From NCBI GenBank assembly GCA_017396085.1, contig JAFQNC010000025.1, positions 1 through 64,000 of the forward strand: a DNA stretch of 64,000 bases. The letters run 5' to 3'. Both the position numbers and the translations under genes were made by a program. The notes beneath the pieces were generated by a model that saw nothing but the letters and a program-made list of their open reading frames with translations, did not search any database and was not told where the DNA came from. Origin of the DNA: Tidjanibacter sp. Its GTDB lineage: Bacteria > Bacteroidota > Bacteroidia > Bacteroidales > Rikenellaceae. Positions 41,540 to 49,794 of the stretch are shown in pieces (the first letter of the stretch is position 1; each line of letters begins with the position of its first letter).

Positions 41540-41571
41540 ATTTTGAATTTTGAATTTATTGCGTATCTTTG
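41540..41571 (+). promoter_or_regulatory. Promoter of rpmH
   Basis: TATCTTTG at 41564-41571 follows two GAATTTT repeats; TTTG at 41542-41545 leaves an 18-base spacer. Confidence 0.65.
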
Positions 41572-41629
41572 CAGTCCGAAAATTGGGAAAGACCGATTGT
41601 AGAAAAACCGATAAACATTAAATAGCGCT

Positions 41630-41785
41630 ATGAAAAGGACTTATCAACCTTCAAAGAGGAAAAGAATCAACAAGCACGGTTTCCGTGCACGTATGGCTAC
41701 CGTGAACGGCCGCAAGGTCTTGGCAGCACGCCGTGCTAAGGGCCGCAAGAAACTCACCGTTTCGGACGAGTTGCGCAACAAATAG
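41630..41785 (+). CDS. rpmH: 50S ribosomal protein L34
   Basis: bL34 of 51 aa, a basic rRNA-binding protein: [38 protein letters not shown] and [10 protein letters not shown]. It has its own promoter and terminator. In many phyla rpmH is next to rnpA, but here rnpA is 13 kb away. Confidence 0.97.
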   Translation: MKRTYQPSKRKRINKHGFRARMATVNGRKVLAARRAKGRKKLTVSDELRNK

Positions 41786-41857
41786 TCGAGAGGACTAACA
41801 GTTGATTCGAGAGAGTCTGATGGTGGCAAGGCCACCCGCTCCGGACTCCACAAGAAA

Positions 41858-41886
41858 AACCACATCGGACGCGATGTGGTTTTTTT
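41858..41886 (+). terminator. Terminator after rpmH
   Basis: AACCACATCG pairs with CGATGTGGTT around GACG, followed by a T-run. Confidence 0.9.
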
Positions 41887-42011
41887 GTTCCCCTACACCC
41901 CCACACCAACCCGCACACTAACTCCTCACACTAACCCCGTACTCCCCCACACACCTCCCACACCACCGCCATCGAAAAGGTGTGCGAAGAAAAAAACAAA
42001 AAAATTGTTTT

Positions 42012-42019
42012 TACTTTTG
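42012..42019 (+). promoter_or_regulatory. -7 promoter element of ECF sigma gene
   Basis: TACTTTTG lies 50 bases before the ATG at 42070. Confidence 0.6.
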
Positions 42020-42069
42020 CAACCTACCGAGGTCTATATAGTCGAACAAGCAACCCGAGCAACAAGGTA

Positions 42070-42609
42070 ATGCCCCACACGGAGAAAGAGATATTGGACA
42101 CACTGCGCAGCGACACCGATGCCGCCTTTGCGATGCTGTTGGAGCGCTTCCAAGAGCCCATCTATTGGCACGTGCGCCGTTTGGTGGTGAGCCACCACGA
42201 CACCGAAGATGTTGTGCAGGAGGCCTTTGTGAGGGTCTATAGAGGGTTGCCACGCTTTGGGCAGCACTCTTCGCTCTCCACTTGGGTCTACCGCATCGCC
42301 ACCAACGAGGCCCTGCGTTGGCTCAAGAGGCGCAAGGTTAGAGATTTTTTGTTTGTGGATGCCGGCCAACAAGCCACAGCACAGGAGCCCTACATCGACT
42401 ATGGCAACCTTGAAGCCATCGCTCTCCAACGAGCCATAGCAGCCCTGCCACCCAAGCAGCGGTTGGTCTTCAACCTCTGCTACTACGATGAGTTGGACTA
42501 CGAGCAGGTGGCAGCCATCGTGGGTTGCAAGCCCTCGGCAGCGAAGGCAAACTACCACTTGGCCAAAAAGAGCGTGAAGGAGTTTTTGACCGCAAACCTC
42601 AACTTGTAA
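42070..42609 (+). CDS. ECF-type RNA polymerase sigma factor
   Basis: Alternative sigma factor of 179 aa. The start at 42070 (MPHTEKEILDTLRSDTDAAF) lies after the promoter. Region 2 (FQEPIYWHVRRLVVSHHDTEDVVQEAFVRVYRGLPRF, STWVYRIATNEALRWLKRRK) and region 4 (AIAALPPKQRLVFNLCYYDELDYEQVAAIVGCKPSAAKANYHLAKKSVKEFL) are complete. A small membrane protein and a Spy-like periplasmic protein follow, so an envelope-stress response is likely. Confidence 0.93.
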   Translation: MPHTEKEILDTLRSDTDAAFAMLLERFQEPIYWHVRRLVVSHHDTEDVVQEAFVRVYRGLPRFGQHSSLSTWVYRIATNEALRWLKRRKVRDFLFVDAGQQATAQEPYIDYGNLEAIALQRAIAALPPKQRLVFNLCYYDELDYEQVAAIVGCKPSAAKANYHLAKKSVKEFLTANLNL

Positions 42610-42632
42610 ACCACTATATGCGAGAGAGAGAT

Positions 42633-42974
42633 ATGAAACAGACGGATATATTGGAAAAGATTGGCAAACAGTTGCCCTACACCATCCCCGAGGGTAGCCA
42701 AGAAGGGTTGCAACAGCGCATACTCGCCGCCACCATCGGTCAGCGCACCGCCCCCACTGCCCCACGCTCCCGTGGGCGAAAGGTGGCCCTTTGGAGTGGC
42801 GGAGCGGTAGCGGTGGCAGCAGCGGCCACAGCATTGGCCCTTGTCGTGGGCACCCCCAAGCCCACCGCCGCAGAGGCCTTCGACCAAATGTTGGCCCAAC
42901 TGACCGATGAGCAGTGCAACGCCCTTGTGGCAAGTTACAGCAACGACATATTCCTTTGGAGCATAGAGGAATAG
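42633..42974 (+). CDS. Small single-pass membrane protein, putative anti-sigma factor
   Basis: A 113-aa protein with cytoplasmic N-terminus (MKQTDILEKIGKQLPYTIPEG), one membrane helix at ~53-73 (ALWSGGAVAVAAAATALALVV) and a short periplasmic tail. Proteins of this plan commonly lie after ECF sigma genes in Bacteroidales and are presumed to hold the sigma factor at the membrane. No known anti-sigma motif (HxxxCxxC) is present. ATG 42618, five codons earlier, is an alternative start. Confidence 0.6.
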   Translation: MKQTDILEKIGKQLPYTIPEGSQEGLQQRILAATIGQRTAPTAPRSRGRKVALWSGGAVAVAAAATALALVVGTPKPTAAEAFDQMLAQLTDEQCNALVASYSNDIFLWSIEE

Positions 42975-43023
42975 GCATATACACTCTTAACACAAACCCA
43001 TAAATTAAAACCTACACAACGCT

Positions 43024-43521
43024 ATGAAAAACATCGTGAAAACCCTCGCACTTGCCGCCCTTACGCTGGCATTTTGCACCTCGGCCGTAGCACAAGAGGC
43101 CAAACCCAAGCCCAAAAAAGAGAAGATGACTCCCGAGCAGGTTGCCACCATTCAGGCCAAAGACATCGCCCACTCGCTGGGGCTTGATGATGCCACCACA
43201 GAGAAGTTCACCAAGACTTTCTGCGCCTATCGTATGGAGATTCGCCAAGCCAATCAGGAAAAGAAGGCTATCGTTAAGGGTGTGCCCCGCAAGGATATGA
43301 CCGAGCAGCAGGTGGAGGAGCAAATCAAAGCGCAATTTGCCCACAGCCACAAGGTTATCAATATCCGTGAGAAATACTACGGAGAGTTCCGTAAGTGCCT
43401 CAATCCTCGCCAGATACAGCGCGTGTATGAACTTGAGAAACGCCAGAGCGAGAAGATGAAGGCCCAGCAGAAACAGCGCAAGGAGCAGAAAAAAGCCAAG
43501 GCTAATGCCAAGGCCAAATAG
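43024..43521 (+). CDS. Spy/CpxP-like periplasmic protein
   Basis: A 165-aa exported helical protein with signal peptide ending TSAVAQ. The mature part is rich in Lys/Glu/Gln with repeated helix patterns (EKMTPEQVATIQAKDIAHSLGLDDATTEKFTKTFCAYRMEIRQ, FRKCLNPRQIQRVYELEKRQSEKMKAQQKQRK), like Spy/CpxP and LTxxQ-type stress sensors and chaperones. As the third gene of the sigma operon it may sense unfolded proteins or metals in the periplasm. Confidence 0.65.
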   Translation: MKNIVKTLALAALTLAFCTSAVAQEAKPKPKKEKMTPEQVATIQAKDIAHSLGLDDATTEKFTKTFCAYRMEIRQANQEKKAIVKGVPRKDMTEQQVEEQIKAQFAHSHKVINIREKYYGEFRKCLNPRQIQRVYELEKRQSEKMKAQQKQRKEQKKAKANAKAK

Positions 43522-43542
43522 GTTTGCCCATACAAACAAACA

Positions 43543-43586
43543 GGGGTGTGTCTAACGTGTTTTAGACACACCCCCTTATTTTTTGT
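43543..43586 (+). terminator. Terminator after ECF sigma operon
   Basis: GGGGTGTGTCTA pairs with TAGACACACCCC around eight bases, then CTTATTTTTT. Confidence 0.85.
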
Positions 43587-43618
43587 ATAACACAAGAGGC
43601 TTCTCCCCCCCTATTCTT

Positions 43619-43690
43619 GGGTATCTTTTTTAATACCCGCACCCTCCCTGCAACTACTCTCTACTAATTACTATTTACTCTTTACTCTTT
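43619..43690. repeat. GGGTAT-CTTTTTTA-ATACCC palindrome (copy 3) and ACTAATT heptads
   Basis: The palindrome is at 43619-43638. From 43655 to 43690 TCTACTAATTACTATTTACTCTT-type heptads reach the folC stop, as in the tracts beyond the efflux and glycosyltransferase genes. Confidence 0.5.
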
Positions 43691-43704
43691 GTGTGCGCCT
43701 TGCG

Positions 43705-45003
43705 CTACTCTTGGGCCAGCAGGTCGGCCACCACAAAGGTGCTGCCGCCCACGAAAATCATATCATCGGCCGATGCAAGGGAGAGGGCTCGCTTGTAGGC
43801 CTCCGCTACCCCCAACACAACCTCGCCACGAAATCCCTCACGCACAAAAACCTCCGCCAACTCCTCCGCAGCCATAGCACGGCGCACACTCGATTGGGTG
43901 AAGATGTAGTAGGCATCGGTGGGCATCAGGGGGACAATGGCCTCTATGTCCTTGTCGCTCACAACCCCAAAGACCACAAACAGCTTTTCGTAACTCTGGC
44001 GGGCAATTTGGGCCACCACCTCGGCCAAGCCGTGGGCATTGTGTCCGGTATCGCACACCGCCAAGGGTGCATCGTGCAGTTTGTGCCAGCGACCCATCAG
44101 TCCCGTGGACTCTACCACACTGCGCAGGCCCTCAACAAGGGCGCGGGTGGAGATGTTCAGGTGTGTTTCGTTGCGCAGCAGGCTCACTGCCGTGCGCACG
44201 GTGAGGATATTCTTGCGCTGGTAGTCACCCAACAGGTCAAGGTCGAGTATTTGGGTGCGTCCATCGCGCTCACGTTGCAGGGTGTAGCGCACACACTCGG
44301 CCGAGGGCTCACTCTCCACCACCGCCCACTCTCGGTCGGCAAAGACCAACTTGGAGCCACACATCTCGGCCGTGCGACAAAAGACCTCATCGCTCTCCGC
44401 CGCACTCTCGCCCACCACCACAGGCACCTCTCGTTTGATTATGCCCGCCTTCTCGAAGGCAATTTCGGCTATGGTGTTGCCGAGCATTGAGGTGTGTTCA
44501 AGGCCGATGTTGGTGATAACGGAGAGTATGGGGGTGATGATGTTGGTGGAGTCGAGCCTACCGCCCAGTCCCGTTTCAATCACAGCCACCTCCACATCGC
44601 CCGCAGCAAAGTGGTCGAAAGCCATTGCTGTGGTCATCTCAAAGAACGACAGCCCCAAAGCGACCATCTCCTGCTTGTGCTCTTTGGTAAACCTCACAAC
44701 CTCCTTTTCGCTGATGCACTCGCCATTGATGCGTATGCGCTCACGAAAATCGAGCAGGTGGGGCGAGGTGAAGAGTCCCACGCAGTAGCCCGCCTGTTGG
44801 AGCACCGAGGCCAGCATATGTGATACGGAGCCCTTGCCGTTGGTGCCCGCCACGTGTATGGTGAAGTAGTTGCGCTGTGGGTTACCCAGCAGTCGGCACA
44901 TCTCGGTGATGCCTTGAAGGCCCTCCTTGTAGGCCTGTGAGCCGATGTTTTGGTAGGAGGGGAAGGAGTTAAAGAGGAAGTCGGTGGCTTGTGCGTAGTT
45001 CAT
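43705..45003 (-). CDS. folC: Bifunctional folylpolyglutamate/dihydrofolate synthase
   Basis: Mur-ligase family enzyme of 432 aa that adds glutamate to folates. P-loop HVAGTNGKGSVSHMLASVLQQAGYCVGLFTSPHL (~50-80), RIRINGECI, VIETGLGGRLDSTN, NIGLEHTSMLGNTIAEIAFEKAGI and HNAHGLAEV are present. It lies downstream of lnt (76-base gap) on the same strand. Confidence 0.95.
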   Translation of the reverse strand: MNYAQATDFLFNSFPSYQNIGSQAYKEGLQGITEMCRLLGNPQRNYFTIHVAGTNGKGSVSHMLASVLQQAGYCVGLFTSPHLLDFRERIRINGECISEKEVVRFTKEHKQEMVALGLSFFEMTTAMAFDHFAAGDVEVAVIETGLGGRLDSTNIITPILSVITNIGLEHTSMLGNTIAEIAFEKAGIIKREVPVVVGESAAESDEVFCRTAEMCGSKLVFADREWAVVESEPSAECVRYTLQRERDGRTQILDLDLLGDYQRKNILTVRTAVSLLRNETHLNISTRALVEGLRSVVESTGLMGRWHKLHDAPLAVCDTGHNAHGLAEVVAQIARQSYEKLFVVFGVVSDKDIEAIVPLMPTDAYYIFTQSSVRRAMAAEELAEVFVREGFRGEVVLGVAEAYKRALSLASADDMIFVGGSTFVVADLLAQE

Positions 45004-45078
45004 AGCCGTAAGTGGTGGGTGTGGGTGTTTTGATTGGTATGGTGTTGTGTGTATGGTCCGAATATGCGGGTGTGTGGA

Positions 45079-46692
45079 TTACTTTATGAGGTGGTTTTTC
45101 TTCCTCACTCGGTAACTCACGTAGTAGAGCAGGCAGAGCAGGAACACGTAGCCACCCAAGCGGCCGAGGTAGTCGCCCCACGTGGCATAGAAAGTTACAC
45201 GGCGGGTGGGCACCACCTGCTGAGTGAGCACACCTCGTTGGTCCCAACCGAGGCTCTGCACCACCTCGCCCTTGGGGGTGATGAAGCCACTAATGCCCGT
45301 GTTGGCCGCACGGCACACCCAACGGCGTGTTTCGATGGCACGCAGGCGTGAGTAGGAGAAATGCTGACGGTAGCCCTCGGTGTCGTGCCACCAGCCATCG
45401 TTGGTGATGACCATCATCACCTGCGCACCATCGGCGGCAAAGCCTGCAAAATGTTCGCCATAGACCGACTCATAGCAGATTGGGGCTGCGGCCTGCACCC
45501 CATAGGGGTGGCGGCTGTTGCGGAGCAGGAAACCACGGCGATACTTGTCCACACCGAGTTGCCCTGTGGTGCCACCGAGGTCCACGATGAGTTTTTCCAG
45601 CGGTTTGAGCAACTTCATATAGGGCATTTTCTCCACCCCCACAACAAGGCGCGACTTGTGGCTCACCTTGAGGGTGGAGTCTTGGTCGAGAGCGAGGGCG
45701 GCATTGTAGCGGTCATACCAGAGGGAGCCCGAGCGGCGAGCCGTGGGGCTTGCATCCTGCGCACCGGCATAGCGGCGGTAGGTCATCGCTCCGGTGATGA
45801 TTTGTGCCTCGGGGTGGTGTTGGGCTCGGAACTGCTCAAAGGCCGACACCGAGCGGGAGGCATAGATGTTCTCCTCCCAAATGTGGTCGCCCGCATCGCC
45901 TATGACCGTTTCGGGCAGCACAATGTAGTCGGCCTCGGCGGGTGCTTGGGCCATAAGGGAGAGCATTGTGTGGGTTTGCTCGGTGGGCGAGAGGGTGTAT
46001 TTTTCGGTGTAGGGGTCGATGTTGGGCTGCACCACCGTTACGGTAGCAGCAGGGCCGCTTGGTTGCTCCTTGAAGGTGGCACCCACAACGAGCGACACCA
46101 CCATCGGCACCACAGCCACGGCAATCGCCACCACGCCCCTCGCCTTACCCTTCTTGAGCAGCCACTCAAAGGCGAGGATGTTGGTGAGCAACACCCAGAG
46201 CGAGCCTCCGAGTGCGCCTGTGAATTCGTACCACTGCACTGCCCACACATCGCCTGCAAATCCATTACCGAGCACCAACCACGGGAAGGAAATCTCCCCA
46301 TTGAGGTAGAAGTGTTCGGCCCACAACCAGCCACACACGAGGGCGGTGTAGGCAAGGGCGGGTTTGGCGTGGTGCGAGAAGTGGTGGTAGACCATAAAGA
46401 CACCGCCAAAGAGGAGCATTGCTACGATGGTTGCGGCCACAATTCCGATGGCGGCGGCGTAGTAAATCCACCAGCAGGTGGCCACTGTCCATCCGCCCAT
46501 AACGAGTGCGGCCCAGCCGAACATACGCCAAAAGGCCGAGCGGGAGCCATCGTAGGAGGCCGAAATCAGCATCAGCGGCACCAACCCCACAAGGAGTGTG
46601 AGGCCACTCACCCTCAACCATCCGAGGCTCAATAAAACAATGCTCACAAGGGCCAGCAGTGCCCTTTGGTGGGTTTTCAGCGTAATTCTCAT
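45079..46692 (-). CDS. lnt: Apolipoprotein N-acyltransferase
   Basis: Inner-membrane enzyme of 537 aa that adds the third acyl chain to lipoproteins. N-terminal membrane helices, then a nitrilase-like domain: VVQPNIDPYTEKY, VLPETVIGDAG (catalytic Glu), KSRLVVGVEKMPY (catalytic Lys) and APICYESVYGEHF (catalytic Cys). IETRRWVCRAANTGISGFI near the end is a further hallmark. A minus-strand -7 element lies about 50 bases before the ATG. Confidence 0.95.
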   Translation of the reverse strand: MRITLKTHQRALLALVSIVLLSLGWLRVSGLTLLVGLVPLMLISASYDGSRSAFWRMFGWAALVMGGWTVATCWWIYYAAAIGIVAATIVAMLLFGGVFMVYHHFSHHAKPALAYTALVCGWLWAEHFYLNGEISFPWLVLGNGFAGDVWAVQWYEFTGALGGSLWVLLTNILAFEWLLKKGKARGVVAIAVAVVPMVVSLVVGATFKEQPSGPAATVTVVQPNIDPYTEKYTLSPTEQTHTMLSLMAQAPAEADYIVLPETVIGDAGDHIWEENIYASRSVSAFEQFRAQHHPEAQIITGAMTYRRYAGAQDASPTARRSGSLWYDRYNAALALDQDSTLKVSHKSRLVVGVEKMPYMKLLKPLEKLIVDLGGTTGQLGVDKYRRGFLLRNSRHPYGVQAAAPICYESVYGEHFAGFAADGAQVMMVITNDGWWHDTEGYRQHFSYSRLRAIETRRWVCRAANTGISGFITPKGEVVQSLGWDQRGVLTQQVVPTRRVTFYATWGDYLGRLGGYVFLLCLLYYVSYRVRKKNHLIK

Positions 46693-46739
46693 AATTCTTC
46701 AGTTTGGCGACACGGGTGCATAAAGCGACTTTCGTAGCA

Positions 46740-46812
46740 CAAATATAAATCTTTGGCCGCAAAGTTGCCACACATAGAGCGGGTATTTTTCCAAATTTAT
46801 TGCTTATCTTTG
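46740..46812. promoter_or_regulatory. Divergent -7 elements: lnt (minus) and LysE-family gene (plus)
   Basis: The minus strand reads TATATTTG at 46740-46747; the plus strand reads TATCTTTG at 46805-46812. Confidence 0.6.
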
Positions 46813-46843
46813 TAATCTTGAACTACACGCAAAACAAGAGAGT

Positions 46844-47494
46844 ATGGTAATTGAGGCACTGATGGGTGGAATTATTGTGGGGGTTATGGCCTCCATACCT
46901 CCGGGACCAACGTGGATATTGTGCTTTCAGCGCAATCTCAACAAGGGTTTCCGCTCGGGGCTCTATTCGGGCCTCGGCTCGGCCCTGTGCGACACGCTCT
47001 TCTCCATTGTGGCCCTCTTCTCGCTCTCGATTATCACCGCCTTCATCTCCGGCCACATCACCATTGTGAAGGTTATCGCAGGGCTTGTGGTGTCGTTCTT
47101 CGGGGTGAACATCCTGCTCAAAAAGCCCGAGATGAGGCTCCGCCAAAGCCGTGGGGGCGACAACTCCAAGAGGTGGAAGGACACAGCCACCACCTTCCTG
47201 ATGGTGCTGGCCAACCCCACCTTCATCCTCGCCCACATCACCTTCATCGCCACCGTGGGCTCGCTCGGACTCGGCCCCACCGAGGGCTCCTTTGTGAGCA
47301 ACTTGTGGATGGTGGCGGGGGTGTTCCTCGGGTGTATGGCGTGGTGGACAACCCTTGCACTCATCGTGCGCCTTGTGCGCCACAAGTTCCGCCCCGTGCA
47401 CATCCTCTGGCTCAACCGCATTGCGGGCTCGGCCATAGTGCTACTGGGCATAAGCCTCATATTCAGTGTGGTAACCACCCTTCAGATTGCATAG
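46844..47494 (+). CDS. LysE-family translocator
   Basis: Amino-acid exporter-like membrane protein of 216 aa with six helices. The family N-terminus GVMASIPPGPTWILCFQRNLNKGFRSGLYSGLGSALCDTLFS is clear; NPTFILAHITFIATVG is the second conserved block. The substrate is unknown. cmk follows after 36 bases. Confidence 0.85.
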   Translation: MVIEALMGGIIVGVMASIPPGPTWILCFQRNLNKGFRSGLYSGLGSALCDTLFSIVALFSLSIITAFISGHITIVKVIAGLVVSFFGVNILLKKPEMRLRQSRGGDNSKRWKDTATTFLMVLANPTFILAHITFIATVGSLGLGPTEGSFVSNLWMVAGVFLGCMAWWTTLALIVRLVRHKFRPVHILWLNRIAGSAIVLLGISLIFSVVTTLQIA

Positions 47495-47530
47495 AACCAT
47501 AGAATAAAGATAGAAAACCAACAATAGGAA

Positions 47531-48229
47531 ATGAGCACAAACCCGAACAACAAAAAAATCGTCATCGCCGTAGACGGCTTCTCCTCCTGTGGCAAGAGCA
47601 CCTTTGCGAAGATGGTGGCCGCAAGGCTCGGCTACATCTTCATCGACACGGGCGCAATGTACCGTGCCGTAACGCTCTATGCCCTTGAGCACGGTGCCTT
47701 CACCAATGGAATTCTCAACGAGGAGATGCTCGTGGGGATGCTTGACGACATACACATCGACTTCCGTTTCAACCCCGAGCGTGGAGCCAGCGACATCTAT
47801 GTTGGTGGCGAGTGGGTAGAGGGCAAGATTCGCACCATTGAGGTGAGCAACCTTGTGAGCGCAGTGAGTGCCGTGGGCGAGGTGCGCAAAAGGCTTGTGG
47901 CTATGCAGCAAAGGATGGGGCGCGACAAGGGTGTGGTGATGGACGGCAGGGACATCGGCACCGTTGTGTTCCCCGATGCGGAGTTGAAGATTTTTATGAC
48001 TGCCGACCCCGAGGTGAGGGCCGAGAGGCGCTACCTCGAACTCTCCGCCAAGGGTGAGGAGGTGAGCCGTGAGGAGATTGTGGAGAACATACGCCAGCGC
48101 GACCACCTCGACCAAAACCGAGCCATCAGCCCCCTGCGCAAGGCCGATGACGCTGTGGTGTTGGACAACGGAGGTATGACCTTGGAAGAGGAGATGGAGT
48201 GGTTCGACAAAGTGTTTGCCTCGGTGTAG
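47531..48229 (+). CDS. cmk: Cytidylate kinase
   Basis: Phosphorylates CMP and dCMP. The 232 aa contain the P-loop VDGFSSCGKSTFAKMVAARLGYIFIDTGAMYRAVT (residues ~15-50), DGRDIGTVVFPDAELKIFMTADPEVRAERR and IRQRDHLDQNRAISPLRKADDAV. The P-loop has GFSSCGKST rather than the common GPAGSGKST. ispH follows after 58 bases. Confidence 0.95.
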   Translation: MSTNPNNKKIVIAVDGFSSCGKSTFAKMVAARLGYIFIDTGAMYRAVTLYALEHGAFTNGILNEEMLVGMLDDIHIDFRFNPERGASDIYVGGEWVEGKIRTIEVSNLVSAVSAVGEVRKRLVAMQQRMGRDKGVVMDGRDIGTVVFPDAELKIFMTADPEVRAERRYLELSAKGEEVSREEIVENIRQRDHLDQNRAISPLRKADDAVVLDNGGMTLEEEMEWFDKVFASV

Positions 48230-48287
48230 GGGTATTTTAGTTGCGCCCACAAAAAAGAAACGCATATTTTAGTCGTAAAATAGAGCA

Positions 48288-49166
48288 ATGAGAGTTGAGA
48301 TAGACGAGAAATCGGGCTTTTGCTATGGAGTGGTCGGAGCCATCTCCAAGGCAGACGAATTGGTGGCCAAAGGCAGGAGAGTCTTTTCGTTGGGCGACAT
48401 TGTCCACAACGACCTTGAAGTTGCCCGACTCCAACGTGCAGGTGTCGCCACCATCGGCCCCGCCGACCTCGCATCCATAGAGCCCACCCCCGACACACGC
48501 ATCCTCATCCGTGCCCACGGCGAGCCCAAGAGTACCTACGCCCTGCTGGAGCAGTGTGGGCTGAAATATGCCGATGCAACCTGCCCCGTGGTGGCCAAGT
48601 TGCAGAGGCTCACCATTGAGGCCGACCGACAAATGGGCGCAGTGGGTGGCACGGTGGTAATTCTCGGCAAGAAGGGCCACGCCGAGGTGGTGGGGCTCAA
48701 TGGTCAGATTGAGGACAGAGGTGTCGTGGTGGAGAAAGTGGCCGACCTCGAGCAGGTTGATTTCTCCAAGCCCATATTCCTACTCTCGCAGACCACCCAG
48801 AGCCTACGACTCTTTGCGGAGGTCAAAGAGGAGGTCCTCAGGCGCAGCGAGGTGCCCGACCAAGTGGTCATAAAAGATACCATCTGCCGACAAGTGGCAG
48901 GGCGTGAGGAGCACCTGAAAGCCTTTGCACGGGAGTTTGACGTGATTGTCTTTGTGTGCGGAGCGAAGAGTTCCAATGGTAAGGTACTCTTTGAGGCGTG
49001 CCACACCGCCAACCCTCGCAGCATTAAGGTTGAGGGCCCCGATGAACTCTCGGCCGAGATGTTCGAGGGGGTGGAGAGTGTGGGCATTTGCGGTGCCACA
49101 TCCACACCCCATTGGTTGATGAAAGAGGTGGAAAGGACAATCTTGGACCTCACTTCTGCGTTGTAG
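48288..49166 (+). CDS. ispH: 4-hydroxy-3-methylbut-2-enyl diphosphate reductase
   Basis: 4Fe-4S enzyme of 292 aa, the last step of the non-mevalonate isoprenoid pathway. Cluster cysteines are C12 in SGFCYGVVGA, the Cys of ADATCPVVAKL and the Cys of KDTICRQVAGREEHL. RAHGEP, GKKGHAEVVG, QTTQS and the C-terminal ICGATSTPHWLM follow the family. cmk-ispH adjacency is common. Confidence 0.95.
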   Translation: MRVEIDEKSGFCYGVVGAISKADELVAKGRRVFSLGDIVHNDLEVARLQRAGVATIGPADLASIEPTPDTRILIRAHGEPKSTYALLEQCGLKYADATCPVVAKLQRLTIEADRQMGAVGGTVVILGKKGHAEVVGLNGQIEDRGVVVEKVADLEQVDFSKPIFLLSQTTQSLRLFAEVKEEVLRRSEVPDQVVIKDTICRQVAGREEHLKAFAREFDVIVFVCGAKSSNGKVLFEACHTANPRSIKVEGPDELSAEMFEGVESVGICGATSTPHWLMKEVERTILDLTSAL

Positions 49167-49210
49167 GAAATAGGGAGTGAAATTGAACAAAAAAACAACA
49201 ATACCAAACG

Positions 49211-49678
49211 ATGAAAAACCACATTGTCAGTTCGCTGAAATATCTTCTCAAACTCGCCATCCTGCTGGTGGCCATCTACGGAGCAATGTATGCCACAGGC
49301 ACCCTCGGCATCACCACCGAGGAGTTGTTGGGCACCAAGGGTGTGGTGCTGGCCGTGGCAGTGGTGGCACTTGCAGCCGCCTACCCCGCCTATGGGTTTG
49401 TGAGTCGCACGGTGAAGGCCTCGCTCACAGACGACAGGGAGGAGATTCTCGGTGCTATGCGCCAAAACGGCTACTCGCTCCACAGCGAGGGCGAGGGCAC
49501 AATGCTCTTTCGTGCCTCGGCACCACTCAAAAGGCTTTGGCACTTGGGCGATGAGCAGATTAGTGTGAGGGCCATAGACAGCGACCACATCGAGCTCCGA
49601 GGTGTGCGCAAAGAGGTGGTGCAGAGCGAGTTCCGCCTGACGAGTTACCTCATCGGCAAGAGGGGAGAACAACAATAG
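49211..49678 (+). CDS. Small membrane protein, unknown function
   Basis: A 155-aa protein with two membrane helices (about 10-30 and 46-68) and a C-terminal soluble domain (EILGAMRQNGYSLHSEGEGTMLFRASAPLKRLWHLGDEQISVRAID). I do not recognise a family. It lies 44 bases after ispH and may be cotranscribed. Confidence 0.6.
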   Translation: MKNHIVSSLKYLLKLAILLVAIYGAMYATGTLGITTEELLGTKGVVLAVAVVALAAAYPAYGFVSRTVKASLTDDREEILGAMRQNGYSLHSEGEGTMLFRASAPLKRLWHLGDEQISVRAIDSDHIELRGVRKEVVQSEFRLTSYLIGKRGEQQ

Positions 49679-49794
49679 TGGCAATAACACGACCTCAACG
49701 GTAGCGCAAAGAACAAATGTAACAGCAACGCACAAGAAGATGTTGATAGATTTTCAATGTTCTTCAAGTTGTTGAGCAAAATGAGCATAAGCAG

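Noticed and set aside
45361..46635. 424-codon open frame opposite lnt
   Set aside because: lnt has all three catalytic residues in frame; the opposite frame has no motif.
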